Below are positions 46,494 to 54,741 of a stretch of DNA of 64,000 nucleotides, piece after piece. The position numbers and the translations under genes are program-made. The stretch spans positions 682,001 through 746,000 of the forward strand of contig NZ_CP091976.1 in assembly GCF_029016285.1 (NCBI RefSeq). Reading direction: 5' to 3'. Within the stretch, counting starts at the first letter, position 1. Each line of letters opens with the position of its first letter. This stretch comes from Vibrio sp. DW001 (GTDB lineage: Bacteria; Pseudomonadota; Gammaproteobacteria; Enterobacterales; Vibrionaceae). The notes beneath the pieces are model-generated. The model had not been told where the DNA came from, did no database searches, and was given only the letters and a program-made list of their open reading frames with translations.

Positions 46494-46549
46494 TTGACAA
46501 ATAGTTTGACTATCAAATATAATCATATTCAAATACTTTGACAATCAAA
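46494..46549 (+). promoter_or_regulatory. Promoter with two MarR operators for the metal exporter
   Basis: Consensus -35 TTGACA (46494-46499) and -10 TATAAT (46518-46523) are 18 bp apart. The palindrome TTTGACTATCAAA (46505-46517) fills the spacer and TTTGACAATCAAA (46537-46549) covers the leader; their centres are 32 bp apart. An approximate third copy overlaps the -35. The MarR gene that follows the exporter is the obvious candidate to bind here. Confidence 0.75.
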
Positions 46550-46553
46550 CATT

Positions 46554-47477
46554 ATGAATACTCCTGCCATCTTGCCTTTAAAACATTCCCATCAGTTTGG
46601 TTCTCACCACCACTCTAATGGTGAAAAACGAACCTTTTATGTCCTTCTACTCACCATTATCGCGATGTTTGCTGAGATCATCTCCGGTAAGATTTTTGGC
46701 TCTATGGCACTGCTTGCCGACGGCTGGCACATGGGTACGCATGCTGCAGCATTCTGCATCACTCTGTTCACCTATCGTTATGCAAAACGACATGCCCATA
46801 ACAACAGCTTCTCATACGGGACAGGAAAGGTCAGCGTTTTAGGTGGCTTCAGTAGTGCTGTCGCGCTCGGTATTATTGCGTTAATGATGTTTTCCGAATC
46901 CTTGGTTCGTCTTTTTGACCCTCAACAAATTCAGTTTAATGAGGCTATTTTTGTTGCGATCATTGGTTTAATCGTTAATTTTGCCAGTATGATGCTATTG
47001 CATGACGACAACCATCATCATGACCATTCTCACGATCATCATGATGACAACCATCAAGACCATAATCTCAAAGCGGCTTATATGCATGTACTAGCCGATA
47101 CGCTTACGTCGATTTTGGCCATAATCGCACTCATCGTAGGTAAATATGTGGGCTGGAACTGGTTAGATGCCGTTATGGGAATGGTTGGCGCTATCGTGAT
47201 CACCAAGTGGGCAATAGGACTTCTTAAGCAAACCAGTCCAATTTTACTCGATATCGCTATTGACAAAAAATACCGCGATTCTGTCATTGCAGCCATTCAG
47301 CCCCATGCGGATATTATCGACTTACATATTTGGAAAGTGAGTGCCGACCACCATGCTGCCAGTCTCATTTTAAGTTCAAGGAGCAATAAAAATATTGATG
47401 ATTACAGGCAATTACTAAGTAAGTTTGATAAGATTCATCACCTCACTATTGAACTGCATAGCGCTAAACCTGCATGA
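46554..47477 (+). CDS. Cation diffusion facilitator (DmeF/CzcD-like metal exporter)
   Basis: A 307-residue inner-membrane zinc/cobalt/nickel-type CDF exporter with six transmembrane helices. The metal-site motif ALLADGWHMGTHA lies in helix 2 and AYMHVLADTLTS in helix 5; the loop between helices 4 and 5 is a metal-binding tract rich in His and Asp (about 148-172). The N-terminus also has a His cluster (HSHQFGSHHHS). This layout fits DmeF proteins. It has almost no ribosome site, because the operator sits within 5 bp of the ATG, so its leader is short. It overlaps the MarR gene by 4 bp. Confidence 0.87.
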   Translation: MNTPAILPLKHSHQFGSHHHSNGEKRTFYVLLLTIIAMFAEIISGKIFGSMALLADGWHMGTHAAAFCITLFTYRYAKRHAHNNSFSYGTGKVSVLGGFSSAVALGIIALMMFSESLVRLFDPQQIQFNEAIFVAIIGLIVNFASMMLLHDDNHHHDHSHDHHDDNHQDHNLKAAYMHVLADTLTSILAIIALIVGKYVGWNWLDAVMGMVGAIVITKWAIGLLKQTSPILLDIAIDKKYRDSVIAAIQPHADIIDLHIWKVSADHHAASLILSSRSNKNIDDYRQLLSKFDKIHHLTIELHSAKPA

Positions 47478-47890
47478 ATGATCTGACTTCACTCAACCAA
47501 TTACTGACCGAATTCTATGATAAAATGTCGTCTTGGGAGCAATCCGTTGTAAAAGAAACAGGTTATACTTTAGCGCAGGTCCATACTGTTGAAGTGCTTG
47601 GCAATCATGGCGCTTTGCGCATGAAGGAATTGGCAGAAAAGCTTGGCATTACCACCGGAACACTCACGGTTCAGGTTGATAAGTTGGTGACGGCAAACTT
47701 AATAGACCGTTGTCCGCACCCGGAAGACCGGCGATCAATTGTTGTTTGTCTCACGGACGAAGGTAACCAGTTGCATGAACAGCACAATCAACTACATTTG
47801 AATCTGGTGCGAGAGCTCACTCGAAATATCAATTTTTCTGCAGAAAAAGTGTTGATCCAGTGTCTTAAGAAAATGAATAGAGAGTTTTAA
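47474..47890 (+). CDS. MarR-family regulator of the metal exporter
   Basis: A 138-residue winged-helix regulator (LRMKELAEKLGITTGTLTVQVDKLVTANLIDRCPHPEDRRSIVVCLTDEG) with the beta-wing DRR motif. Its start lies within the end of the exporter gene (ATGA overlap), so it is made with it. It most likely represses the exporter through the palindromes at 46505-46549, forming a feedback loop. Two cysteines (C72 region and C92 region) could sense metal or redox, but this is inference. Confidence 0.85.
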   Translation: MNDLTSLNQLLTEFYDKMSSWEQSVVKETGYTLAQVHTVEVLGNHGALRMKELAEKLGITTGTLTVQVDKLVTANLIDRCPHPEDRRSIVVCLTDEGNQLHEQHNQLHLNLVRELTRNINFSAEKVLIQCLKKMNREF

Positions 47891-47913
47891 AAGAGTTGAT
47901 AACATTGAAGAAA

Positions 47914-48303
47914 ATGATAAACCGTCTCACCCTACTACTAACATTGAGTGCATTCATGCTTTCAATGTTTTCGGTGATGCCTGTTCATTCTTCGACAAAA
48001 ACAATGCCTCACAGTCTGAGTAGCTCATCTACTGAGAATGTTACGTATGCAAACACAAACATGGCATCGAGCCACAACTGTCCTGATCATCTCGTCGTCA
48101 GCAACGTCTCTCAAGGTGAGTGTTGTGATGATAATGGTATTATTCACACGTGCTGTGGAACGGCCTGCTCTGGGTTATATTCAACGACAACCAACCATAT
48201 TGCTCATAGCAACTCCGTAAGTCGATCACCTCGAATACATTATATCCCCCAAAGTGCTCCTCCATCTTGGTTTCAGGCGCCCTTCAGACCCCCTATTTCA
48301 TAA
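47914..48303 (+). CDS. Secreted Cys-rich hypothetical protein
   Basis: A 129-residue protein with an N-terminal signal-like hydrophobic segment (RLTLLLTLSAFMLSMFSV). After a Ser/Thr-rich stretch comes a Cys/His cluster between about 65 and 95 (SHNCPDHL, GECCDDN, HTCCGTAC). The end is proline-rich. The frame could start at TTG 47896, but the ATG at 47914 is preferred. I do not recognise the family; the Cys/His cluster, export signal and neighbours suggest periplasmic metal binding, similar in spirit to CopL-like proteins. It lies 23 bp after the MarR gene. Confidence 0.6.
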   Translation: MINRLTLLLTLSAFMLSMFSVMPVHSSTKTMPHSLSSSSTENVTYANTNMASSHNCPDHLVVSNVSQGECCDDNGIIHTCCGTACSGLYSTTTNHIAHSNSVSRSPRIHYIPQSAPPSWFQAPFRPPIS

Positions 48304-48471
48304 CACTATTCAAACCTAAACCGACAGAAATCAAGTGACAGAGTACCTATTGAAAAACCAATACGGTGACGATGTCGATTTACGACACTGAAATTCCGTT
48401 GATTTAGTCTATCGCGACAAATAATGATGACTTAAGGTCCATTTATAAAACGAAACGAGAATAGTAAGCCG

Positions 48472-49071
48472 ATGAACTGGTTACATAAATCAACTATATA
48501 TGCCGCTGCACTAATCAGCTTTTCTACCTTTTCCTCAGGTGAAGACACGTCCGATATACCGACGCCAGACTCGTCTGATTTTGAGAAAGGCCAACACCTT
48601 TTCAGAACCGCTGGTGGTTATGGTTGTTCTACCTGCCACGGACTTTTTGCGCAAGGAGGAGGAAATGCTGGTGGCAATATTCGCGGTAAAGGGCTAGACG
48701 CCTTAAATCTTATTTTAGATAAAGAACCGACAATGAAGTTACTCGGACCAACGCTTACTTCAGAGGATCGACGACGACTTTCCATCTATGTTGGCGAACT
48801 CGGAACACTGAACCTTGTTGAATGGACGATCGAGAAAGAGGCGATTCTCCAGAACGGGGAATTCGCCGCCAATATAGAGAATCAACTGGTTATAGTGAAT
48901 AAGACATTTGAGCCCGTTGAGTTAAATCTACTCGGTGTTATTAGCCGTAATCCCGTATCAATTAACCCGTATGAGACCAAGGCGTTTCAATGGAATCCAG
49001 ACGGTAACTCTCTGGATTTAAAACCATCTAATTATGAACTAAACATTCAAACAATTAACGAACTAAAATAG
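48472..49071 (+). CDS. Exported c-type cytochrome with C-terminal beta domain
   Basis: A 199-residue protein. A signal peptide (about 1-23) is followed by a short cytochrome c domain: the haem motif CSTCH (56-60 region) in GYGCSTCHGLFAQGGG and a later methionine (TMKLLGP) that may be the sixth ligand. From about 115 on there is a beta-rich extension (QLVIVNKTFEPVELNLLG) of unknown role. It is followed 9 bp later by the DUF411 gene, so the two are co-expressed. It might pass electrons in metal oxidation or a respiratory branch; the partner is not evident. Confidence 0.7.
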   Translation: MNWLHKSTIYAAALISFSTFSSGEDTSDIPTPDSSDFEKGQHLFRTAGGYGCSTCHGLFAQGGGNAGGNIRGKGLDALNLILDKEPTMKLLGPTLTSEDRRRLSIYVGELGTLNLVEWTIEKEAILQNGEFAANIENQLVIVNKTFEPVELNLLGVISRNPVSINPYETKAFQWNPDGNSLDLKPSNYELNIQTINELK

Positions 49072-49080
49072 GACACTAAT

Positions 49081-49521
49081 ATGACCAGAATAGTAAAATT
49101 CACCCTCATACTTGTCGCCATGCTGAGCTTTTCGGTATTCGCAAAGCCCACCGTTGAACTATACAAATCACCCACCTGCGGTTGCTGCACTGAATGGGCG
49201 GCTATTATGGAAGAGAAAGGCTACAAGGTTAACGTTCACCACAGCCGTGATTGGACATCGGTTAAGCAAAAATTTGGTATGCCGGGCCAGCTAACCTCGT
49301 GTCATAGCGCCGTCATTGACGGCTATATGATAGAAGGCCATGTACCAGAATCTGACATCGCTAAGCTACTGAGTGAGAGACCGACGGATATCTCGGGGCT
49401 TTCTGCACCGGGTATGCCTCAGCACTCTCCAGGAATGGCTGCGCCGGGCGCTGAGTACAAGGACTTCAATGTTGTCGCTTTTGATAGACAAGGTAAGATG
49501 AAACTTTATAAGAAATATTAA
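49081..49521 (+). CDS. DUF411 periplasmic metal-binding protein
   Basis: A 146-residue exported protein. The signal peptide (1-21) is followed by the signature KSPTCGCCTEW and later LTSCHSAVIDGYMIEGHVP; the end has Met/His-rich PGMPQHSPGMAAPG. DUF411 proteins are often linked to copper or other metal resistance, and the Cys and Met residues suit copper binding; this is established only loosely. It forms a pair with the cytochrome gene. Confidence 0.82.
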   Translation: MTRIVKFTLILVAMLSFSVFAKPTVELYKSPTCGCCTEWAAIMEEKGYKVNVHHSRDWTSVKQKFGMPGQLTSCHSAVIDGYMIEGHVPESDIAKLLSERPTDISGLSAPGMPQHSPGMAAPGAEYKDFNVVAFDRQGKMKLYKKY

Positions 49522-49593
49522 AAAGTCAAGGAGCCTCAAAACAGCTTCTTTAGGGCGTATACAACTCGTCAAGTGTACGCTTGCTTAATACTT

Positions 49594-49678
49594 CGTCATT
49601 TCCGTGCAAACGGGGAATCTTGGTGATATTAGATCCCCATAGTCATGGGGGTAACGTTGGTTTTCGTCGGGATGACAG
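49594..49678. repeat. Dispersed palindromic repeat (MITE-like)
   Basis: An intergenic unit with outer arms CGTCATTTCC... and ...GGGATGACAG, and inner GGGGAATCT versus AGATCCCC, fits the widespread short element whose consensus contains GTCATTCCCGCG ... CGGGAATGAC. It lies between convergent DUF411 and phospholipase genes and may act as a transcript end for both. Copy number elsewhere is unknown. Confidence 0.5.
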
Positions 49679-49738
49679 GTTTAGACAACCTTAACTGAAC
49701 AGCATTCCAAGAAAGTGGGGCCAATGTGTTATACTGAT

Positions 49739-51277
49739 CTAGAGAATGTTTTTAGGCACAATTCGACGAATTTTGACACCCAATTGCTTCGACATGCTAA
49801 CCCTATCATCAGGGTTGAAATCTTGGGTGACTCGCCATGCATTGTCTGGTTCCATCTCCAATAGAATTGAAGACTTCACATCTTTCGTAATCTCAGCGGA
49901 TCGGATTATCGTCATACTTTCTGTATTCAAATTCGCGCTGCGTGGGTCAAAATTGTATGTCCCTATCACGGTAATATCATTATCCACAGTCATTGTTTTC
50001 GCGTGCAAACCAAAGATTGGTTTTGTAGCGAGTGTTTCGTACATGTTCCCCGTCATCACCCTCTGTCGAACCTTTGCATCCGGTCTAAACTCAAAGATTT
50101 CAACGCCAGTATTTAGAAGTGATTGTCGGTCTCGTTGGTACCCACTGAATGCTTCTAGGTTGTCATTTGAAGCGAGGCTATTGGTGAGAATTTTTATTTC
50201 TATGCCTTTATCTACCAAACTTTTCAGATATGTCCTATCTGCCTTTGTGGTCACTAAATACGGCGTCTGCATAATGATCGATTTTTTTGCGTTCTTAGTT
50301 AACTCAATTAATCGATCTCGAGTTAAACCTCCACCACCAAGAAACTGACTACCATCATTTTTACCAGGTATATCTGACACATACTCAACATCATCAAGCC
50401 AGACAAACTTGCCTTCTCTGTTTAGTTGTTCAAACGTATTAGGTACTTGTTCTATTTCTGCTCGGATAGCTGAATGAAAGTTCTTAGGATTACAAGCATA
50501 GGAGTGTAGCCGAGTAAAATCGGGATTTTCTTCAAAAGGATTATCTTTGACGAGATCTTCCACAGGTACGCTTAGATCATACTGCCAATACTGCTCAAAG
50601 GAAGCGTGTAGATCGCTTATCACTTTTCCTGCAAGGAATACATCTCGATCGCGAAAATTATATTGGTGATCGAAACCAAAATACTCATCCGCTATATTCC
50701 GACCTCCGGTAATCGCAACATGCTTATCTACAATAAAAACCTTGTTGTGCATTCGTTGGTTGAACCCATGAAAATCGAACACTAATGTACTGAGTTTATC
50801 GACAATGTTCTTGCCTATATTCGCATTGGGATTGTAGATTTTAATTTCGATATTTTCGTGAGCAGAAAGCATCAATAATTCGTCCCCTCTCGCCTCGATC
50901 ATGATGTCATCAACTAGGACACGAACTTTGACACCTCTCTCAGCAGCCAATACCAAGTAATCGCTCGCAATTAAACCAACATTATCCGTCGAAAAAATGA
51001 AGTATTGAATGTCGATGGTTTCTTGCGCATGTTCCGTTAACCACGCTCGGGACATCATAGCTTCAGCACCTTGTTCTAGTACATAAACGCCTGTTTGACT
51101 TTTCATTCTAGATTCGAAGACTGAACTGTACTTAGTCAGTGGCTCTCGTTCAATCACATCTTGGTTTTCGCAATAATTGATCTCTAAAAGTGGCACGCTA
51201 TCTGGCGTTGAGTCGCATCCAGAAAGTAGAAGGGCCAACATTATCGAGGAGAGCGTAATCAACAGAGTTTTTGTCAT
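49739..51277 (-). CDS. Phospholipase D-family lipoprotein (ClsC-like)
   Basis: A 512-residue lipoprotein: signal with lipobox LLSGC (Cys21). It contains two HKD motifs, HNKVFIVD with GGRN after it (about residues 180-195) and HAKTMTVD with GTYNFDPRS after it (about 430-450), so both half-sites of a phospholipase D/cardiolipin-synthase active site are intact. It probably acts on phospholipids on the periplasmic side or outer membrane. E. coli ClsC is related in type. It stands alone, convergent with the DUF411 gene and divergent from the MATE gene. Confidence 0.85.
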   Translation of the reverse strand: MTKTLLITLSSIMLALLLSGCDSTPDSVPLLEINYCENQDVIEREPLTKYSSVFESRMKSQTGVYVLEQGAEAMMSRAWLTEHAQETIDIQYFIFSTDNVGLIASDYLVLAAERGVKVRVLVDDIMIEARGDELLMLSAHENIEIKIYNPNANIGKNIVDKLSTLVFDFHGFNQRMHNKVFIVDKHVAITGGRNIADEYFGFDHQYNFRDRDVFLAGKVISDLHASFEQYWQYDLSVPVEDLVKDNPFEENPDFTRLHSYACNPKNFHSAIRAEIEQVPNTFEQLNREGKFVWLDDVEYVSDIPGKNDGSQFLGGGGLTRDRLIELTKNAKKSIIMQTPYLVTTKADRTYLKSLVDKGIEIKILTNSLASNDNLEAFSGYQRDRQSLLNTGVEIFEFRPDAKVRQRVMTGNMYETLATKPIFGLHAKTMTVDNDITVIGTYNFDPRSANLNTESMTIIRSAEITKDVKSSILLEMEPDNAWRVTQDFNPDDRVSMSKQLGVKIRRIVPKNIL

Positions 51278-51592
51278 ATATTGAGTTTTTTATTAGATGG
51301 TGGATTTTAATGCCCTAAACTTACACGTAATTGAAAGGAATTACTAAAACTTGTTAACTAATTGTACTCTGCGGTAATTTTGCGAATACGACACAGACAA
51401 TCATTAATTTTGACGGTAAATATATCGATTCCTGCCTTATTAATGCGGCGATCAAGCGCCTATTTTATTCCACGTCATAATTGTGGTAAATAAAGCAACA
51501 GTGAAATGTTCAGACTCATCTATCTCTGTTGGCCTAAAACCCTTAGAATTTAAGCGTGACGGAACCCAAAATACATCAAAAAGAGAACTTAC
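51278..51592. other. Divergent intergenic region, nothing identified
   Basis: 315 bp between the phospholipase D and MATE genes. It is AT-rich and must contain promoters for both, but no consensus boxes, repeats or open frames of note were seen. Confidence 0.4.
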
Positions 51593-52927
51593 ATGCTACG
51601 CAAAATAATTGATAACACTCTGCCCCTAACCTTTGGCGTGCTATCTATCATGTTGGTTCAACTTATAGACAGTATTTTCATCGGAAGATTAGGCATCGAT
51701 GCTCTGACTGCTCAAGGGCTAACGCTACCATTTCATACAGTTATTATAGGGATCCAAGTCGGTCTTGGCGTCGCGAGTACCAGTATCATTTCCCAAGCGG
51801 TTGGATCTAAAAATATTGAAGCGGCAACTAAAACAGCGACCATTGGTGTCATTATCGGTGTACTTGTTCTATCTATGCTCAGCCTGACATTATGGCTAAA
51901 ACGCCCATTTTTCCTTTCTCTGTTTGGTGATTTTGATAATAGTGCATCAGGTCTAGGTGTTATTAACGCGCTGCTTGATGACTATTGGTCTGTTTGGTTA
52001 ATAAGTGCGGTACTCGGTGCCTTGCTCTATTTTATCTCTGGTGTATACCGGGCTAATGGCGAAACCAAAACGCCAGGATACTTCCTAATTCTCGCTAGCA
52101 TGATCAATCTGGTTCTTGACCCGATTTTTATGTTCACTTTTGAGATGGGTATAAAAGGGGCGGCATTGGCGTCTTCGGTCTCATTTGCCATCTGTATTCT
52201 TATCATGGTTATTCGAGTCAAAAAAAAGCAATGGTTCTGCTTTTCCCTATTTGAGCGAAAAACCATAGATTACAGTAGAGCCTTGATGAACATGGCGATA
52301 CCGACGACGGCTAACCAGATATTACCCTCTGTGAGTGCGATGACAGTCACCTTTTTTATCGCTCAATTAGGTACAACGAGTATTGCCTTTTGGACGCTGC
52401 TAACACGATTGGAAATGTTTTCGTTAGTGCTTGCGCTCTCACTTACCATGTCCATTCCACCTATGGTAGGTCGCTATATTGGTGAGAAGAACACCGATAA
52501 GGTCGCCGAACTCGTTTTTACTGCTGCTCGTTTTGTTCTTGTTTATCACATCATTATTGCTATCGCAGCGATGCTTGGTGCTTCCTATATTTCGGAGCTG
52601 CTCACCGAAGATACTACCTTAAGTTCTACATTGACCTATGCACTGGTATTCGTCCCACTGAGTTATGGGCCCCTTGGTTTATGTATGGTGATTGTGTCGG
52701 TATTTAATGCTTTATGTGAACCCAAAAAAGCGCTCATCCTTTCGTCTTTCCGTTTGTTTGTATTCTATATCCCTGCCACCGTGATCGGTGTAACGCTGGG
52801 TAGCATCGAAAGCGTTTTATGGGGGGTCTTTATTGCCAATATACTTGCAGGCACCACGGCATGGTTTATGTTCTCTCAACGCGTTCGCAAGCTGAATATG
52901 GAGTCCGATTACTGCGAAAATGCCTAG
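51593..52927 (+). CDS. MATE-family efflux transporter
   Basis: A 444-residue inner-membrane protein with 12 predicted helices in two homologous halves. The first helix begins with NTLPLTFGVLSIMLVQLIDSIFIGRLGIDALTA, the typical MATE N-terminus, and an equivalent segment (TANQILPSVSAMTVTFFIAQLG) starts the second half. MATE proteins export cationic drugs with Na+ or H+ influx. It is followed by a LysR gene 117 bp downstream, which could regulate it. Substrate unknown. Confidence 0.88.
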   Translation: MLRKIIDNTLPLTFGVLSIMLVQLIDSIFIGRLGIDALTAQGLTLPFHTVIIGIQVGLGVASTSIISQAVGSKNIEAATKTATIGVIIGVLVLSMLSLTLWLKRPFFLSLFGDFDNSASGLGVINALLDDYWSVWLISAVLGALLYFISGVYRANGETKTPGYFLILASMINLVLDPIFMFTFEMGIKGAALASSVSFAICILIMVIRVKKKQWFCFSLFERKTIDYSRALMNMAIPTTANQILPSVSAMTVTFFIAQLGTTSIAFWTLLTRLEMFSLVLALSLTMSIPPMVGRYIGEKNTDKVAELVFTAARFVLVYHIIIAIAAMLGASYISELLTEDTTLSSTLTYALVFVPLSYGPLGLCMVIVSVFNALCEPKKALILSSFRLFVFYIPATVIGVTLGSIESVLWGVFIANILAGTTAWFMFSQRVRKLNMESDYCENA

Positions 52928-53044
52928 CGAACCTGTCACACTAGCCTATAAGTTATCACTACTATGTATAAGAAATTTGATACCTATACCTAAAAAGAAC
53001 GCTATGATATGCATAATTACGTTCTCTATTTCAGGTTCCTTTCT

Positions 53045-53992
53045 ATGGATATGGCAACTCGACTCGATCTTTTTTTAGATGTTGTTCAACATGGCTCATT
53101 TGCTAAAGCGGCTGATTTACGCAACCTTGATCGCTCAGTGTTATCTAAACAGATTAAAACGTTAGAGGAAGATTTGGGCATTCGATTGCTCAATCGGTCC
53201 ACTCGTTCCCTTTCTTTAACTGACGCAGGCACGGAGATTTTAAAACAAGCAGAGTCAATGCGCGAACTGCTCTTAAATACGCAAAGGCTGGCCGAGTCTT
53301 ATCATTCCCAACCAAAAGGCCAAATAAAGATTACTGGACCGACACCATTTGGTTACCTTTATCTTACCAAAGCGATCAATTGCTTTATGAAGAAATACCC
53401 AGACATTCATATTAGTCTGCATTTGGACGATAGGCGATCAGATATAATTGGCGAGCAGTACGACATTGCATTTCGTGTTGGTATGTTGTCAGATTCAAAT
53501 CTCATTGCGAAAAAAATAGCCAGTAACCCAATTGCTATTTTGGCATCTCAATCTTTTATCGAAGAATATGGTGAACCAAAAACACCAGAAGAATTAATAA
53601 AATTACCGGCCATAATTTACACTAATGGTGAAACAACCATTAACAAAATCGATTTTTGCCAATCACCTGGTTGTGATGTAATGCAAACGTACACGATGAA
53701 AGGCAGGTACAAAGTAAACCAAGCCAAAGCTATCCTCTCTGCAGCTCAAGATGGCCTCGGTTACGCTGCGACCCCATTATTTACTTTAGAGAAAAACATT
53801 AAGGAGATGGGACTTGTACCGTTATTAACAGATTACAAAATGCCTAAAACATACGGTGATATACACGCTATTTATCCCCATAGGAATCAAACCCCAATCG
53901 TCAAACTCTTTATTGAAACAGTACAGGAAGTTATTGGAACGCCCCCAATTTGGGAAAGCTATATCGATAACTATTCTTCCATGTACAGCTAG
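53045..53992 (+). CDS. LysR-family transcriptional regulator
   Basis: A 315-residue LysR regulator. The N-terminal helix-turn-helix reads FLDVVQHGSFAKAADLRNLDRSVLSKQIKTLEEDLGIRLLNRSTRSLSLTDAG, and the effector-binding domain follows (GQIKITGPTPFGYLYL, the CrgA-type branch). The frame opens at 53009, but the ATG at 53045 fits the family start; a further ATG at 53051 is possible. Two cysteines in the sensor domain (DFCQSPGC) are unusual. It may control the MATE gene or another neighbour. Confidence 0.87.
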   Translation: MDMATRLDLFLDVVQHGSFAKAADLRNLDRSVLSKQIKTLEEDLGIRLLNRSTRSLSLTDAGTEILKQAESMRELLLNTQRLAESYHSQPKGQIKITGPTPFGYLYLTKAINCFMKKYPDIHISLHLDDRRSDIIGEQYDIAFRVGMLSDSNLIAKKIASNPIAILASQSFIEEYGEPKTPEELIKLPAIIYTNGETTINKIDFCQSPGCDVMQTYTMKGRYKVNQAKAILSAAQDGLGYAATPLFTLEKNIKEMGLVPLLTDYKMPKTYGDIHAIYPHRNQTPIVKLFIETVQEVIGTPPIWESYIDNYSSMYS

Positions 53993-54144
53993 TTATATTG
54001 TGGACAATATGTCCATTGTGAATGGGCATATGAACGTATTGATAAATAGCAGAACACGCCTATAATTCGCGCTGATTTTTTGGTAAGACGGTCAAATTAT
54101 TCTGACATTATTTACGCTATACCAAATCAAACACTGCTATTTCT

Positions 54145-54185
54145 TAAGATAATTATCTTACCTACCCTATTGGGTAGGTTTTTTT
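54145..54185 (+). terminator. Palindrome and strong terminator between LysR and RidA
   Basis: CCTACCC (54161-54167), loop TATT, GGGTAGG (54172-54178) and seven T form a good plus-strand terminator. Directly before it lies a perfect 16-bp palindrome, TAAGATAATTATCTTA (54145-54160). On the minus strand the same stem is followed by this palindrome, so it may serve both converging genes. Confidence 0.8.
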
Positions 54186-54192
54186 ATGCCCA

Positions 54193-54537
54193 TTATACAG
54201 CGGCAACGACTGAAATTTCGACAAGTAGAGCTTCTCTAGCCATCTGCGCTTGGACACAAGCTCGAGCGGGTGCATGGCCTTCGGGAACCCAGTTGTCCCA
54301 TACTTCGTTCATCTGAGCGAAGTCTTCCATCGTTTTAAGGTATATCGTTGCTGATAGCAATTTCTCTCTTGATGAACCGACACTTTCTAACAACTCATCC
54401 ACTTTATCTAACATGGTTTCGGTCTGCTCTTTAATGGTTTTAGTTGAATCTTTTGCAACCTGACCACAAAAGTATACCGTACCGTTATGGATAACAGCGC
54501 GACTCATACGTTGCTTAGTCTCTTTTCTTTCAATCAT
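54193..54537 (-). CDS. RidA-family protein
   Basis: A 114-residue Rid (YjgF/YER057c/UK114) protein. Members hydrolyse reactive enamines/imines such as 2-aminoacrylate. Visible motifs are [52 protein letters not shown] and the end [25 protein letters not shown]; the conserved arginine in PARAC is present, as needed for deaminase activity. The ATG at 54537 is chosen; the longer frame lacks family similarity. It may be a Rid subgroup other than RidA itself. Confidence 0.88.
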   Translation of the reverse strand: MIERKETKQRMSRAVIHNGTVYFCGQVAKDSTKTIKEQTETMLDKVDELLESVGSSREKLLSATIYLKTMEDFAQMNEVWDNWVPEGHAPARACVQAQMAREALLVEISVVAAV

Positions 54538-54676
54538 TTTTATACTCAATTCTAGATACAATGAAGGAGGATAGTGTAAGGAAATTTGCTTCAAAGATCA
54601 GCTTTAAAATGTCTGATCTTATTGTAATCGGTTAGGGCGCATTCTAACCACGGCCCGACGGTTATTCCGCCTTCTA

Positions 54677-54709
54677 AAAAGAAAAGGCTTTGAGCAAATG
54701 CTCAAAGCC
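54677..54709 (-). terminator. Terminator of the TRAP operon
   Basis: GGCTTTGAGC, loop AAAT, GCTCAAAGCC is a perfect 10-bp stem; on the minus strand it is followed by TTTTCTTTTT. It lies 33 bp past the DctM stop. Confidence 0.85.
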
Positions 54710-54741
54710 AAAACAAACGAAACTATCGGATTCGTTGTGAT

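Noticed and set aside
49746..50348. 200-codon open frame on the plus strand
   Set aside because: It lies entirely opposite the phospholipase D gene, whose HKD motifs fix the true frame; the translation has no recognisable domain.
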